Origin: Eubacterium sp.
Lineage (GTDB): Bacteria > Bacillota_A > Clostridia > Peptostreptococcales > Anaerovoracaceae
Assembly: GCA_017425345.1 (NCBI GenBank)
Contig: JAFOML010000016.1
Coordinates: 1-45,024, forward strand
DNA: 45,024 nt
Reading direction: 5' to 3'
The translations under genes and the position numbers were made by a program. Below, piece after piece: positions 29,565 to 37,624 of the stretch; position 1 is the first letter of the stretch; each line of letters opens with the position of its first letter. The notes beneath the pieces were generated by a model that was not told the origin of the DNA, did no database searches, and saw only the letters and a program-made list of their open reading frames with translations.

Positions 29565-29593
29565 ACGAAAAAAGCAGACACCGAAGCGCCTGC
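29565..29593 (-). terminator. Intrinsic terminator of rpmF
   Basis: Minus-strand GCAGGCG-CTTCGG-TGTCTGC (seven pairs, two G-T) followed by TTTTTTCG, beginning about 15 bases after the rpmF stop. Confidence 0.85.
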
Positions 29594-29608
29594 CTAAATC
29601 TTCTGCCT

Positions 29609-29797
29609 TTAGTTTTCAGAGCTTTCTCTGAGAACACTCTTCCCGTCGTAGTAGTTGCAATTAGGGCATACTCTATGCGGAAGCTTGGGCTGATGACACT
29701 GCGGACAAATCGAAAGCCCCGGAGCGGTCATCTTCATATTAGCGGATTTTCTCTTGTCTCTTCTAGCCTTAGAAGTTTTCCTCTTTGGAACTGCCAT
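29609..29797 (-). CDS. rpmF: 50S ribosomal protein L32, zinc-ribbon form
   Basis: 62 residues: [18 protein letters not shown] start and two zinc-binding CxxC pairs (CPQCHQ and CPNCNY), so this is the zinc-containing type of L32. AGGAGG 9 bases before the ATG. Often preceded by a DUF177 (YceD) gene; here the upstream gene is tmcAL and no DUF177 gene is present. Confidence 0.97.
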   Translation of the reverse strand: MAVPKRKTSKARRDKRKSANMKMTAPGLSICPQCHQPKLPHRVCPNCNYYDGKSVLRESSEN

Positions 29798-29871
29798 GAT
29801 CTACACCTCCTCGTTAGTATTTCAATCTGCGCAGGGCGCATCTAAGCTCGATTTTTTTCGTCAACTTCTAA

Positions 29872-29900
29872 AGTATAATATTTTTACAGCAGAGTGTCAA
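29872..29900 (-). promoter_or_regulatory. Sigma-A promoter of rpmF
   Basis: TTGACA (29895-29900), 17-base spacer, TATACT (29872-29877). The roughly 65-base leader includes a TGCGC-CCT-GCGCA hairpin that could be a control element. Confidence 0.85.
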
Positions 29901-29909
29901 GATGATTTT

Positions 29910-31028
29910 TCATATTCCAATGTACGGAGATTTGACGTAATCGGAATACTCATACAGACTCTGCCCTGAAATAAGATTATACATATCCGATGCGAGAATA
30001 TCAATTGCAAGCGTCTCCCGGACTTCTTCGCAGGCATCCTTCTCCCGATTGATATTGGTGATGATCGGAAGCCGGCAGCATCCCGCCTTCTTGATCTCCC
30101 GGATAAACCTGCCGCCGGCCGCGTCCATCGCGAGAAGGCGGACATAAGGTCTGGCGTTCCGGACGCATGCCTCATCGATCCCAAGGAGGACCTGGGTGAG
30201 AAGCCTGGCGATCCTGGTGCGGGTGTATGCCTTGGACTTGACCCGTTCGATCAGATCCGTTACCGAGTCCGCATATCGTATCTCTTTTTTCAATTTATTC
30301 CCGAGGCCTTCTCCTGAGCTGAAAATGCGCTCAAGCTCCTCCCGGTCCGACTGCAGGATCCGGGCGCTCACATGAGAAAAGTATCTCTGCTCCATCTGAT
30401 CAAAGAAATGCGGGTCTTCCCGGTAAAGCTCTTCCCGAAGAGACGTGGCAGACGCATGATACTGTTCTCCCCTTCTCTTCACGGTGACCGGTCTCATCGT
30501 CTGAAGACTCCCGAGGTATTCCAGCGCCAGGATATTATTCGGCTCGCGGATCAGACTCACGTCAAACCAGGGCGCAAGCTGCAGCACGGCAGCTTCTCTT
30601 GCTCTGGGATAGGAATACCCGTGCTTCAGAAGGTCAGCCGCGGCCTTCTGGATCTCTGCATCATGCTCTGCGAGAAACGCCGCGGCGCCGGTCAGCTGTT
30701 CGATATCGCCGCACTCAGAACCGAAAGCGAGACAATCGATACCGCCCATCTCCTCCAGGATCCGGACAGCGCCTCCGGCAAAGAATTCTGCGCTGTTACA
30801 GGCAAAAACGGTCGGAAGCTCAATCACAAGATTGATGCCGTTCTTCACGGCAGATTCCGCCCGTTCCCATTTATCCCGGACCGCAGGTTCTCCGCGCTGC
30901 GTAAAATCACCGCTCATGACCGAAACGACTACTTCCGCATCTGTCATCCTGCGCGTCTCCGAGATCAGGTATGCATGCCCCTGATGAAAAGGATTATATT
31001 CGCCGATAATACCGACGCTTTTCATCAT
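29910..31028 (-). CDS. tmcAL: tRNA(Met) cytidine acetate ligase TmcAL
   Basis: 372-residue nucleotidyltransferase-superfamily enzyme that forms N4-acetylcytidine at the wobble position of elongator tRNA-Met using acetate and ATP (Bacillus YlbM). N-terminal signature GIIGEYNPFHQGHAYLI, then SGDFTQRGEPAVRDKW and ELPTVFACNSAEFFA. Its ATG overlaps the stop of the preceding coiled-coil gene (ATGA). Last gene of the M20-asp23-recG-rsmD-coaD transcript. Confidence 0.92.
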   Translation of the reverse strand: MMKSVGIIGEYNPFHQGHAYLISETRRMTDAEVVVSVMSGDFTQRGEPAVRDKWERAESAVKNGINLVIELPTVFACNSAEFFAGGAVRILEEMGGIDCLAFGSECGDIEQLTGAAAFLAEHDAEIQKAAADLLKHGYSYPRAREAAVLQLAPWFDVSLIREPNNILALEYLGSLQTMRPVTVKRRGEQYHASATSLREELYREDPHFFDQMEQRYFSHVSARILQSDREELERIFSSGEGLGNKLKKEIRYADSVTDLIERVKSKAYTRTRIARLLTQVLLGIDEACVRNARPYVRLLAMDAAGGRFIREIKKAGCCRLPIITNINREKDACEEVRETLAIDILASDMYNLISGQSLYEYSDYVKSPYIGI

Positions 31029-31555
31029 TGATCTTCACCATTCTTCGTCTGATAAGCCATCTGCTTCAGCTCATCTCTGTTATTCTGCAGGACACCGCCC
31101 ATGTTCTCGAATGTCTTGGACATGTAGTTGAAGAGCTCGTTCAGGTACTTTCCATTCAGCTCATCAAAACGTCCCTGCATATCATACAGGATCTTATCGA
31201 GATAATCATAGGTCTTCAGTTTGAGGACCTTGGCATAGTCCTCTGCCTGTGTCTCAATATCGACCGCTCTCTGTTTGGCTCTTCTCGTGATGTCATGCTC
31301 CTCAACCAGATAATCTGCCTGCTTGTTTGCCTCCACGATGATCTTCTCGTATTCACTCTTCGCTTCAGCGAGAATACGATCCTTCTCGTCTCTCACCCAT
31401 TTGGCCTGCTGCACGTCATCCGGCAGGCTCTCCCGGATCTCCTTTACGATGTCCAGGAGTTCGTCACCCTCGATCATGATCTTATTCGTAAGGGGAACGG
31501 TCGAAGCAGTTTCGACGATATCTTCAATTTCTTCCAACAGATCCAGTACAGTCAT
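31025..31555 (-). CDS. Coiled-coil protein, DivIVA/V-ATPase subunit E-like, unknown function
   Basis: 176 residues, no membrane segment. A long charged helix (about residues 55-110, RDEKDRILAEAKSEYEKII onwards) is followed by a second helical half. Homologues between coaD and tmcAL in clostridia are often labelled ATPase or DivIVA-like on the basis of the coiled coil alone; no nucleotide-binding motif is visible here. The conserved position suggests a shared role with neighbours, but I assign none. ATG overlaps nothing upstream (nine bases after coaD). Confidence 0.75.
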   Translation of the reverse strand: MTVLDLLEEIEDIVETASTVPLTNKIMIEGDELLDIVKEIRESLPDDVQQAKWVRDEKDRILAEAKSEYEKIIVEANKQADYLVEEHDITRRAKQRAVDIETQAEDYAKVLKLKTYDYLDKILYDMQGRFDELNGKYLNELFNYMSKTFENMGGVLQNNRDELKQMAYQTKNGEDQ

Positions 31556-31564
31556 ATGATCCTC

Positions 31565-32050
31565 CTATTTCTGATACTTCTCCATTATCTTCTCCCGGAT
31601 CAGATCCGGCACCATGCCATCCACCGAACCGTTCAGGGATACGATCTCTTTAATTGCGCTTGAACTGATAAAAGAATACTCCGGGCTCGTCATGAGAAAT
31701 ACGGACTCCACGCCGTTCCGGAACAGGCGGGCGTTGATCTGCGCCATGATGAGCTCGTAGTCAAAGTCGGAAGCATTCCGCAGCCCTCTGACCACCGCTA
31801 CAAAATCATTACGGTTCACATAATCCGCCAGCAGCCCGTCGAAGCAGTCGACGGAAACGCCGGGAAGATGCGCGGTGACCTGACGGATCATCTCCATCCG
31901 CTCTTCCTGCGTGAACAAAGCCTTTTTGGACGGATTCCCGATCACGCCGATGACGACCTCATCAAACATACCGGCCGCTCTGGTGATGATATCCAGATGA
32001 CCGTTCGTCATCGGATCAAATGATCCGGTATATAGCGCTCTGCGTTTCAT
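31565..32050 (-). CDS. coaD: Phosphopantetheine adenylyltransferase
   Basis: 161 residues. Adenylates 4'-phosphopantetheine in coenzyme A synthesis. YTGSFDPMTNGHLDII at residues 7-22 contains the T/HxGH nucleotidyltransferase motif and FISSSAIKEIV carries the second, ISSS-type motif. Its start overlaps the end of rsmD by four bases, a common pairing. Confidence 0.97.
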   Translation of the reverse strand: MKRRALYTGSFDPMTNGHLDIITRAAGMFDEVVIGVIGNPSKKALFTQEERMEMIRQVTAHLPGVSVDCFDGLLADYVNRNDFVAVVRGLRNASDFDYELIMAQINARLFRNGVESVFLMTSPEYSFISSSAIKEIVSLNGSVDGMVPDLIREKIMEKYQK

Positions 32051-32625
32051 TCTTCCTCCTCATTCTCCGTACGGGAAACAAAATCCCTGTGACGGTAGAT
32101 GCTGATCGTCGTTTTTCCATAGCGTCTTTCCCGGGTCAAAACCAGATCATTCACTTCGGAAGGAAGTTCGCCGCGAGAATCATGCTCTGCTATTATTATA
32201 CCGTCCGGCTGTAATAAATCAAGTTCACAAATCTTCGCGAGGCAACTTTCATAAAGCCCTGCGCGGTACGGGGGATCCAGCAGAAATACATCCACTTTCT
32301 CACGGATCCTGCCAAGCGCCCTGCCGTATTCTCCCTGCAGGACGACCGCCTCATCTTCCGCGCCGCAGTGCGCGAGATTGTCTCTGGTCAAACGGATGCT
32401 CTCTCTTGCACTATCGCAGAAATAGCATTTCCTCGCGCCTCTGGACAGCGCTTCGATCCCAAGGCTGCCCGTCCCGCAGAACAAATCACAGAAGACCGCG
32501 TCATAGCAGTCATTCATCAAAAGATTGAAGATCGATTCCTTCACCTTATCTGACGTGGGCCGGATCTCCTTCCCGGAAGGCGTCTCCAGCTTTCTTCCCT
32601 TATATTTTCCGGTAATAACCCTCAT
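32047..32625 (-). CDS. rsmD: 16S rRNA (guanine966-N2)-methyltransferase RsmD
   Basis: 192-residue SAM-dependent enzyme modifying G966 of 16S rRNA. N-terminal MRVITGKYKGRKLETP, SAM-binding FCDLFCGTGSLGIEALSRGA, and the catalytic DPPY in LLDPPYRAGLYE. It follows recG by 11 bases and overlaps coaD by four. Confidence 0.95.
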   Translation of the reverse strand: MRVITGKYKGRKLETPSGKEIRPTSDKVKESIFNLLMNDCYDAVFCDLFCGTGSLGIEALSRGARKCYFCDSARESIRLTRDNLAHCGAEDEAVVLQGEYGRALGRIREKVDVFLLDPPYRAGLYESCLAKICELDLLQPDGIIIAEHDSRGELPSEVNDLVLTRERRYGKTTISIYRHRDFVSRTENEEEE

Positions 32626-32636
32626 TCGTGTTCTCC

Positions 32637-34679
32637 TTATAATTCCAGTCTGATATCTTCTCCGAACATGCGCTCCACGCGCCGCCTGAGCTCAGAAAGC
32701 GCAGGCGATTTCATCGATGGATCCTCTGCGAGGATCTCAGAAGCGGCATCCTTCGCTTTTTCCAGCACATCTCCGTGCCGGATGATGTCACTGATATGCA
32801 TTTCCGGAAGTCCATGCTGTCTGGTTCCGAATATTTCTCCCGGACCTCGAAGACGCATGTCCTCTTCCGCGATCCGGAACCCGTCATTAGTCTCACAAAG
32901 GATACGGACACGTTCCTTCGCGATCTCGTTCTCACTCTCAAGGATCAGCCAGCACCAGGACTGGTCCGCTCCCCGGCCGACCCTTCCACGAAGCTGATGG
33001 AGCTGCGCAAGGCCGAATCTCTCGCAGTTCTCGATCACCATGACGGTCGCATTCGCTACATTGATCCCGACTTCAATGACGACCGTGGAGACCAGGCAGT
33101 CGATACTGCCTTCGGAAAAGGCGCGCATGATGCGGTCCTTCTCCTCCTGCTTCATCGCGCCATGGATCAGCGCGACAGAGTATCCGGAAAACCGTTTCTG
33201 ACACTCCTTATAGAGGTCCTCTGCCGACCTGGCATCGATCTTCTCGGAATCTTCGATCAAAGGTGCGACGATATAGGCCTGATGGCCCTTCTCCATTTCC
33301 TCCCGCACGCGGTCGTAAACCTCATCCCGGTGTTCTCCGTCCGCTGAAGCGGTAAGGATCGGTTTCCGGTCCTTCGGCATCGTATCGATCACCGAAATAT
33401 CCAGCTCTCCGTACAGGATCACGGCAAGCGTTCGCGGAATCGGCGTCGCGGTCATAACACAGATGTTCGGATTAGATCCCTTCTCGGAAAGACGATGCCG
33501 CTGTTCAACCCCAAACCGATGCTGCTCATCCGTGATGACAAGCCCGAGCCGGCTGAACTCCACGCCGGGTTGAATGACCGCATGGGTCCCCACAAGGATA
33601 TCGATGCTGCCATCCGCAAGTTCCGACAGGACCTGCCGCTTCTCCGCAGCCTTCAGCCCCGCGGAAAGAAGTCCCACGCGTATTCCGTACGGACTGAAAT
33701 CAGCGGTAAGCGATTTATAGTGCTGCGCTGCGAGGATCTCAGTCGGTACCATCATAACAGATTGATAACCGGACCGGGCTGCGGCAAACATCGCGATCTC
33801 AGCGACGGCAGTCTTGCCGGATCCGACGTCTCCCTGCACAAGACGGTTCATGGCGCGGTCTGAAGCGAGATCAAAAGCCATCTCGGACCACACGCGTTTC
33901 TGACCGGACGTAAGCGGGAACGGAAGCCCCTCGATAAACGTCTGCGCCGGAGCAGGATCGATGGAAACCCCCTCTCCTTCCCGGACAGTATCCCGTTTCA
34001 TATAAAGAAGTCCGGTCTCCAGGGTGAGCAGTTCATCGAAGATCAGCCGAAACCGGCTCATCAAAACATGATTCCGATCCTTCGGGAAGTGAATGTTCTG
34101 CAGCGCAAACGCAGGACCTGCGAGACGATACTTCGTTACGATGTTCTCCGGAAGCCATTCCGGAATCTCGCGGATAAGCCCGGAGACGCTCTGCTGCAGC
34201 CGCCGAAGTTCTTTCTGCGATACGCCGGGAACCTGCGGATAGATCGGCAGCACAGCGCGGATATCCTCCGGACTGCCGGTCCGGACCGACTCCGGATGGA
34301 TCATCTGCAGCCTGCCGTTATTCAGACTCACTTTTCCATAGAACGTATATCTCTGATTGATCGTCAGCGCATTTGCCATATAGCGGCCGCTAAAGTAAAC
34401 GATCTCGATCGTGCCGGAATCATCCGCTGCAAGAAACGAGACCGGAGTATGCTTTTTATAAGGATTTCCACTGTACCGCCTGGACAGGATCTGCGCCTCG
34501 ACAAGCGCGGCTTTTCCGGGAGTAAGTGATTCGACCGGAATGACTTTCCTCCGGTCCTCATAGCTCCTGGGAAACAGCCAGATCAGATCTTCCAGCGTAT
34601 GGATCCCTCTGCTGTAGAATGCCTCCGCCTTTTTCGGTCCGATCCCTTTCAGTTGTGTGATATCATCAGTCAGCTTCAT
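32637..34679 (-). CDS. recG: ATP-dependent DNA helicase RecG
   Basis: 680 residues; reverses stalled replication forks and processes Holliday junctions. N-terminal helix-hairpin-helix/wedge domain (LKGIGPKKAEAFYSRGI), Walker A QGDVGSGKTAVAE, the DEQH box in ITDEQHRFGVEQRHRL, and helicase C-terminal motifs HQLRGRVGRG. The start overlaps the Asp23 gene by 14 bases. Confidence 0.97.
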   Translation of the reverse strand: MKLTDDITQLKGIGPKKAEAFYSRGIHTLEDLIWLFPRSYEDRRKVIPVESLTPGKAALVEAQILSRRYSGNPYKKHTPVSFLAADDSGTIEIVYFSGRYMANALTINQRYTFYGKVSLNNGRLQMIHPESVRTGSPEDIRAVLPIYPQVPGVSQKELRRLQQSVSGLIREIPEWLPENIVTKYRLAGPAFALQNIHFPKDRNHVLMSRFRLIFDELLTLETGLLYMKRDTVREGEGVSIDPAPAQTFIEGLPFPLTSGQKRVWSEMAFDLASDRAMNRLVQGDVGSGKTAVAEIAMFAAARSGYQSVMMVPTEILAAQHYKSLTADFSPYGIRVGLLSAGLKAAEKRQVLSELADGSIDILVGTHAVIQPGVEFSRLGLVITDEQHRFGVEQRHRLSEKGSNPNICVMTATPIPRTLAVILYGELDISVIDTMPKDRKPILTASADGEHRDEVYDRVREEMEKGHQAYIVAPLIEDSEKIDARSAEDLYKECQKRFSGYSVALIHGAMKQEEKDRIMRAFSEGSIDCLVSTVVIEVGINVANATVMVIENCERFGLAQLHQLRGRVGRGADQSWCWLILESENEIAKERVRILCETNDGFRIAEEDMRLRGPGEIFGTRQHGLPEMHISDIIRHGDVLEKAKDAASEILAEDPSMKSPALSELRRRVERMFGEDIRLEL

Positions 34680-35079
34680 ATCGGTAAACGACCTTCGTAT
34701 TTCTTCTCACCTTGTGCCTGGATCTGACACCTGCAATGTTAATGGTGATCACGGAAGGATAAGCTCCGTCGAGCGCGCGGATCTGTTCTGCGACATAATC
34801 GGCAAGCGCTCTTGTCACAGCACGAATGCTCACACCAAAACGGACGATCACGCTGAACTCCAGCACGATCCGTCCATCTTCTCCGCGCTTCACATCAATA
34901 TACATGGAAAACTCGGTATCGGTGAACCGCTCGATGATACCGACCTGCCGCCCGCGGGGCGTGGAAGGCCAGATCTGATCGAGACAGTCCTCCTGCATCA
35001 TCCCGTCAAAGATGATCTGCGCGAAAATCGCATTCACGATCTGGATCGTACCGAGTTCTGTTTCTCTGGTTATTGCCAT
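34666..35079 (-). CDS. Asp23/Gls24 family protein (YloU-like)
   Basis: 137 residues with the DUF322/Asp23 core (LGTIQIVNAIFAQIIF, EFSVIVRFGVSIRAV). In Bacillus and Staphylococcus the YloU/Asp23 proteins are small cytoplasmic or membrane-associated proteins linked to envelope stress. In many Firmicutes the order is rpmB-yloU-fakA-recG; here no fakA (DAK-domain) gene separates it from recG. AGGAG 6 bases before the ATG. Confidence 0.85.
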   Translation of the reverse strand: MAITRETELGTIQIVNAIFAQIIFDGMMQEDCLDQIWPSTPRGRQVGIIERFTDTEFSMYIDVKRGEDGRIVLEFSVIVRFGVSIRAVTRALADYVAEQIRALDGAYPSVITINIAGVRSRHKVRRNTKVVYRYEAD

Positions 35080-35105
35080 GGGATACTCCTAAGACAGGTC
35101 CCGGA

Positions 35106-36434
35106 TCATTCCTCCGCTTCCTGGAAATTCTGTTTGAGGAACACGATATTGCTCATGGCGCGTTCAAACAGCGTCTGCATAAACATCAGATCCCGCACGC
35201 TGATCGACTCGTTAACCTGATTGCGCGTATCCAGGCTTCCCGGCATGACCGGTCCGAACGTGATCGTATTCGGCACGATCTGCGCGTAAGTATCATAACT
35301 GCAGATCCGGTATTCCATCGGCTCACCGGAAACGTGCTCATACGCTTCCTGGAACTCCCGGACGAACTCCTCACCTCTGTTGATAAAGGATGCCGGCTTG
35401 GACGAGATCTTCTCCACACGCATCTGGTAATCGCGGAAGTAGTTCTCCACCGCAGATATGATCTCCTGTTCGGAGGTCTGAATGTTGAAATGCGCATTCA
35501 GATTCAGGAACAGGCGGCCTTCACTGATGAACAGAGCGGTTGGTACGAAACGGTTAGCGCCCGGATCCTCAAAACGGTACGGCGTGCGCGGATGCGGCAT
35601 TCCGGCGCGGAGCCCCTCCGCGTCTTCAAATCCATAGTGGATCCTGCGCAGGATCCGGTAAATACTATCATCCTTCAGCTGCGCGCGCTCCCGGCTCCTA
35701 AGGCTCTCCAAAGCCGCCGCCATGTTCAGGATCGCATTGCTCCCCTTGCAGTACTCAACGGTATGCGCAGCGGTTCCTCTCGCCGCGAACTTTCTTCCGT
35801 TTGCCAGCGTAACGCGGCAGATCGGCGGAATCGTCTCATGATTCTGTCCCGCCTTGATATCCTTCAGGACTCTGCCGTCCTCGCTGAGCGGAAACGACAC
35901 CAGAATGTTCATGGATCCGTGGATCTGATTGCCGACCGGAAAGACGCCGTCCGGCGCAAAGCTGTAATTCGGAGCCGGATTCAGCGCGAGATAGGTTCTG
36001 AGATCTCTCCCGCCGGTAAGCTTTTCTGTACCGATGATCATGCGGACCTTCTTATGCATCGGGATGTTGCGGCGGTAGCTGGTCTTATGGATATCCCGCA
36101 TGGCGAACAAAGCCGTCACGCAGGCTCCCTTATTATCCACGACACCGCGTCCGTAGAGTCTTCCCTCTTCGACGGTCGCATGGAACGGAGGATATCTCCA
36201 GTCCTTCGGATTCCCGGTTCCGGCTACATCCACATGCGTGATGATACCGAGGACCTCATCGCCCTCTCCTGCCTCGATGATGCCGACTTTTCCGCCGCAG
36301 GCGGTCTTGGCTGACAGGCCAAAATCCCTGCCTTTCTCCAAAAGATATCCGAGCGCAAGCTCACAGTTGTAACGGTCCCCTGCGATACTGGGGATCCGGA
36401 CCAGTTCGGTTATGGTTTCAATAAGACTGTACAT
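35106..36434 (-). CDS. M20-family dipeptidase homologue (PepV/Sapep-like) lacking catalytic residues
   Basis: 442 residues with clear M20 metallopeptidase fold signatures: ITHVDVAGTG with candidate ligands His67 and Asp69, YGRGVVDNKGA with Asp100, and FAPDGVFPV with Asp162. At the place of the conserved GTDEESG, with the catalytic Glu and bridging Glu, the sequence is GTEKLTGG (Lys138 and Leu139). The C-terminal metal-binding His of the HQxNE motif is Asn405 (RNQVNES). Loss of the general base and two ligands predicts an inactive or non-hydrolytic protein. No signal peptide. First gene of the operon running through asp23, recG, rsmD and coaD to tmcAL. Confidence 0.8.
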   Translation of the reverse strand: MYSLIETITELVRIPSIAGDRYNCELALGYLLEKGRDFGLSAKTACGGKVGIIEAGEGDEVLGIITHVDVAGTGNPKDWRYPPFHATVEEGRLYGRGVVDNKGACVTALFAMRDIHKTSYRRNIPMHKKVRMIIGTEKLTGGRDLRTYLALNPAPNYSFAPDGVFPVGNQIHGSMNILVSFPLSEDGRVLKDIKAGQNHETIPPICRVTLANGRKFAARGTAAHTVEYCKGSNAILNMAAALESLRSRERAQLKDDSIYRILRRIHYGFEDAEGLRAGMPHPRTPYRFEDPGANRFVPTALFISEGRLFLNLNAHFNIQTSEQEIISAVENYFRDYQMRVEKISSKPASFINRGEEFVREFQEAYEHVSGEPMEYRICSYDTYAQIVPNTITFGPVMPGSLDTRNQVNESISVRDLMFMQTLFERAMSNIVFLKQNFQEAEE

Positions 36435-36461
36435 AATCCCTCCGATGTGTTCTACGATTCA

Positions 36462-36490
36462 AGTTTACGGCAATCTCGAACATCTGTCAA
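36462..36490 (-). promoter_or_regulatory. Sigma-A promoter of M20-asp23-recG operon
   Basis: TTGACA (36485-36490), 17-base spacer, TAAACT (36462-36467), placed directly after the rpmB terminator and about 30 bases before the M20 gene. Intergenic gaps downstream are 26 bases or less, so one transcript to tmcAL is plausible. Confidence 0.75.
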
Positions 36491-36506
36491 TCGGTCAGAA
36501 AGGCAC

Positions 36507-36544
36507 GAAAAAACTGTCACACTGATCACTCAGCATGGCAGTTT
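36507..36544 (-). terminator. Intrinsic terminator of rpmB
   Basis: Minus-strand AAACTG pairs with CAGTTT with a further inner GCTGA/TCAGT stem, followed by TTTCG after a run of six T in total. Begins about 28 bases past the rpmB stop. Confidence 0.8.
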
Positions 36545-36572
36545 TCAATGTCCATTATGTATTCCCAGTAGA

Positions 36573-36764
36573 TTAGATCGCACGGTCGACCTTACCAGAA
36601 CGCATGCACTGCGTGCAAACCTTGGCCTTTCTGACCGTTCCATTGTCATTGATTCTGACAGTCTGGATGTTTGCATTCCACTTTCTTCTGGTGTGTCTCA
36701 TGGAATGGGAAACCTTATTACCGGAAACCTGACCTTTTCCGCAAATTTCACACTTTCTAGACAT
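36573..36764 (-). CDS. rpmB: 50S ribosomal protein L28, zinc-binding form
   Basis: 63 residues from the ATG at 36764, which has AGGAGG 8 bases upstream. SRKCEICGKGQVSGNKVSHS and VCTQCMRSGKVDRAI supply two CxxC pairs, so this is the zinc-containing type. Single-gene unit with its own promoter and terminator. Confidence 0.97.
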   Translation of the reverse strand: MSRKCEICGKGQVSGNKVSHSMRHTRRKWNANIQTVRINDNGTVRKAKVCTQCMRSGKVDRAI

Positions 36765-36868
36765 CTGCCGCACCTCCTATCCCTGTATGTATCGAAATAC
36801 AGATCGCTCTGCATTAAATTATGAATTTACATTCAAATGATTGTGTGCCGAAACATCGCACGTTTGAC

Positions 36869-36898
36869 ATTATAGCACAGTGAATCCGTTATTAGCAA
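36869..36898 (-). promoter_or_regulatory. Sigma-A promoter of rpmB
   Basis: TTGCTA (36893-36898), 18-base spacer, TATAAT (36869-36874). The roughly 100-base leader has an inverted repeat (CTGTAT...ATACAG, 36783-36802) close to the ribosome site. Apart from this, the 36765-36917 gap shows nothing coding. Confidence 0.75.
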
Positions 36899-36917
36899 GT
36901 CTTTTTTTAAATATTGT

Positions 36918-37469
36918 TTATCTGGTATGAATCCGGTCATAATACTCTGCGCGAAGCATGGAAAGCAGGCACAGATCCACGTACTTCCCGTTCTTCTTGC
37001 CGGCATGTCTCATAACGCCCTCATCACGGAATCCGATCTTATGATACAGGTATCTCGCGGTCTCATTACGCGAGAAGTGATCGATCGTCACGCGCTCCAT
37101 GTGCAGATTGATAAACGCGTATTCCAGGATCATGCGGATCGCCTCTTCCCCATAACCCTTATTGCGGTTCTCCGGATCCGCAATGTAGATCCGGGTCAGG
37201 TCAAGGGAATCCTCCTCCCGGTCGATCCTGCTCAGGATGATCCTGCCGATCGGCTTGTCTTCCGGTTTAAGAAGGATGGTAAACAGTTCCTTGGTCGGGT
37301 CTTCCGAGAACAGGATGAAATCGCGGACGATCTCCTCATAATCCCGGTCGCTGTTCATGGTGAAGAACTCACTTACGCTGGGCTGTGACTCCCAGTCCGC
37401 GAATATAGCGCAATCTGCAAAGACAGTGTTGCGCAATATCAAATGTTTGGATTCGATCCTCTGCTTCAT
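36918..37469 (-). CDS. GNAT family N-acetyltransferase (RimJ/RimL-like)
   Basis: 183 residues from the ATG at 37469, which has GAGAGG 9 bases upstream. Typical RimJ/RimL-type start (IESKHLILRNTVFADC) and the acetyl-CoA loop in PENRNKGYGEEAIRMIL, with the later FSRNETARYLYHKIGF stretch that includes the conserved Asn and Tyr. Substrate cannot be inferred; family members acetylate ribosomal protein N-termini, small molecules or antibiotics. Divergent from the lipoprotein gene across a 155-base gap. Confidence 0.88.
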   Translation of the reverse strand: MKQRIESKHLILRNTVFADCAIFADWESQPSVSEFFTMNSDRDYEEIVRDFILFSEDPTKELFTILLKPEDKPIGRIILSRIDREEDSLDLTRIYIADPENRNKGYGEEAIRMILEYAFINLHMERVTIDHFSRNETARYLYHKIGFRDEGVMRHAGKKNGKYVDLCLLSMLRAEYYDRIHTR

Positions 37470-37624
37470 AATAACTGACCTCTCAAAACAACTCATCTCT
37501 GACGCGGTACATGGACGTCGGACTGACTCTGAAATCGGGAAATTTCACAAAACCATTACATACCTAACCATCAATGTGATATTATTATATAGTATTTTTG
37601 CGCATATTTAAAGGAGAATTACCG

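Noticed and set aside
36474..36490. Possible LexA box (GAACATCTGTCA) at the promoter of the M20-recG operon
   Set aside because: Only one half-site is intact; the second lacks GTTC. The similarity to the recA box is partly due to the -35 TTGACA, so it is not called.
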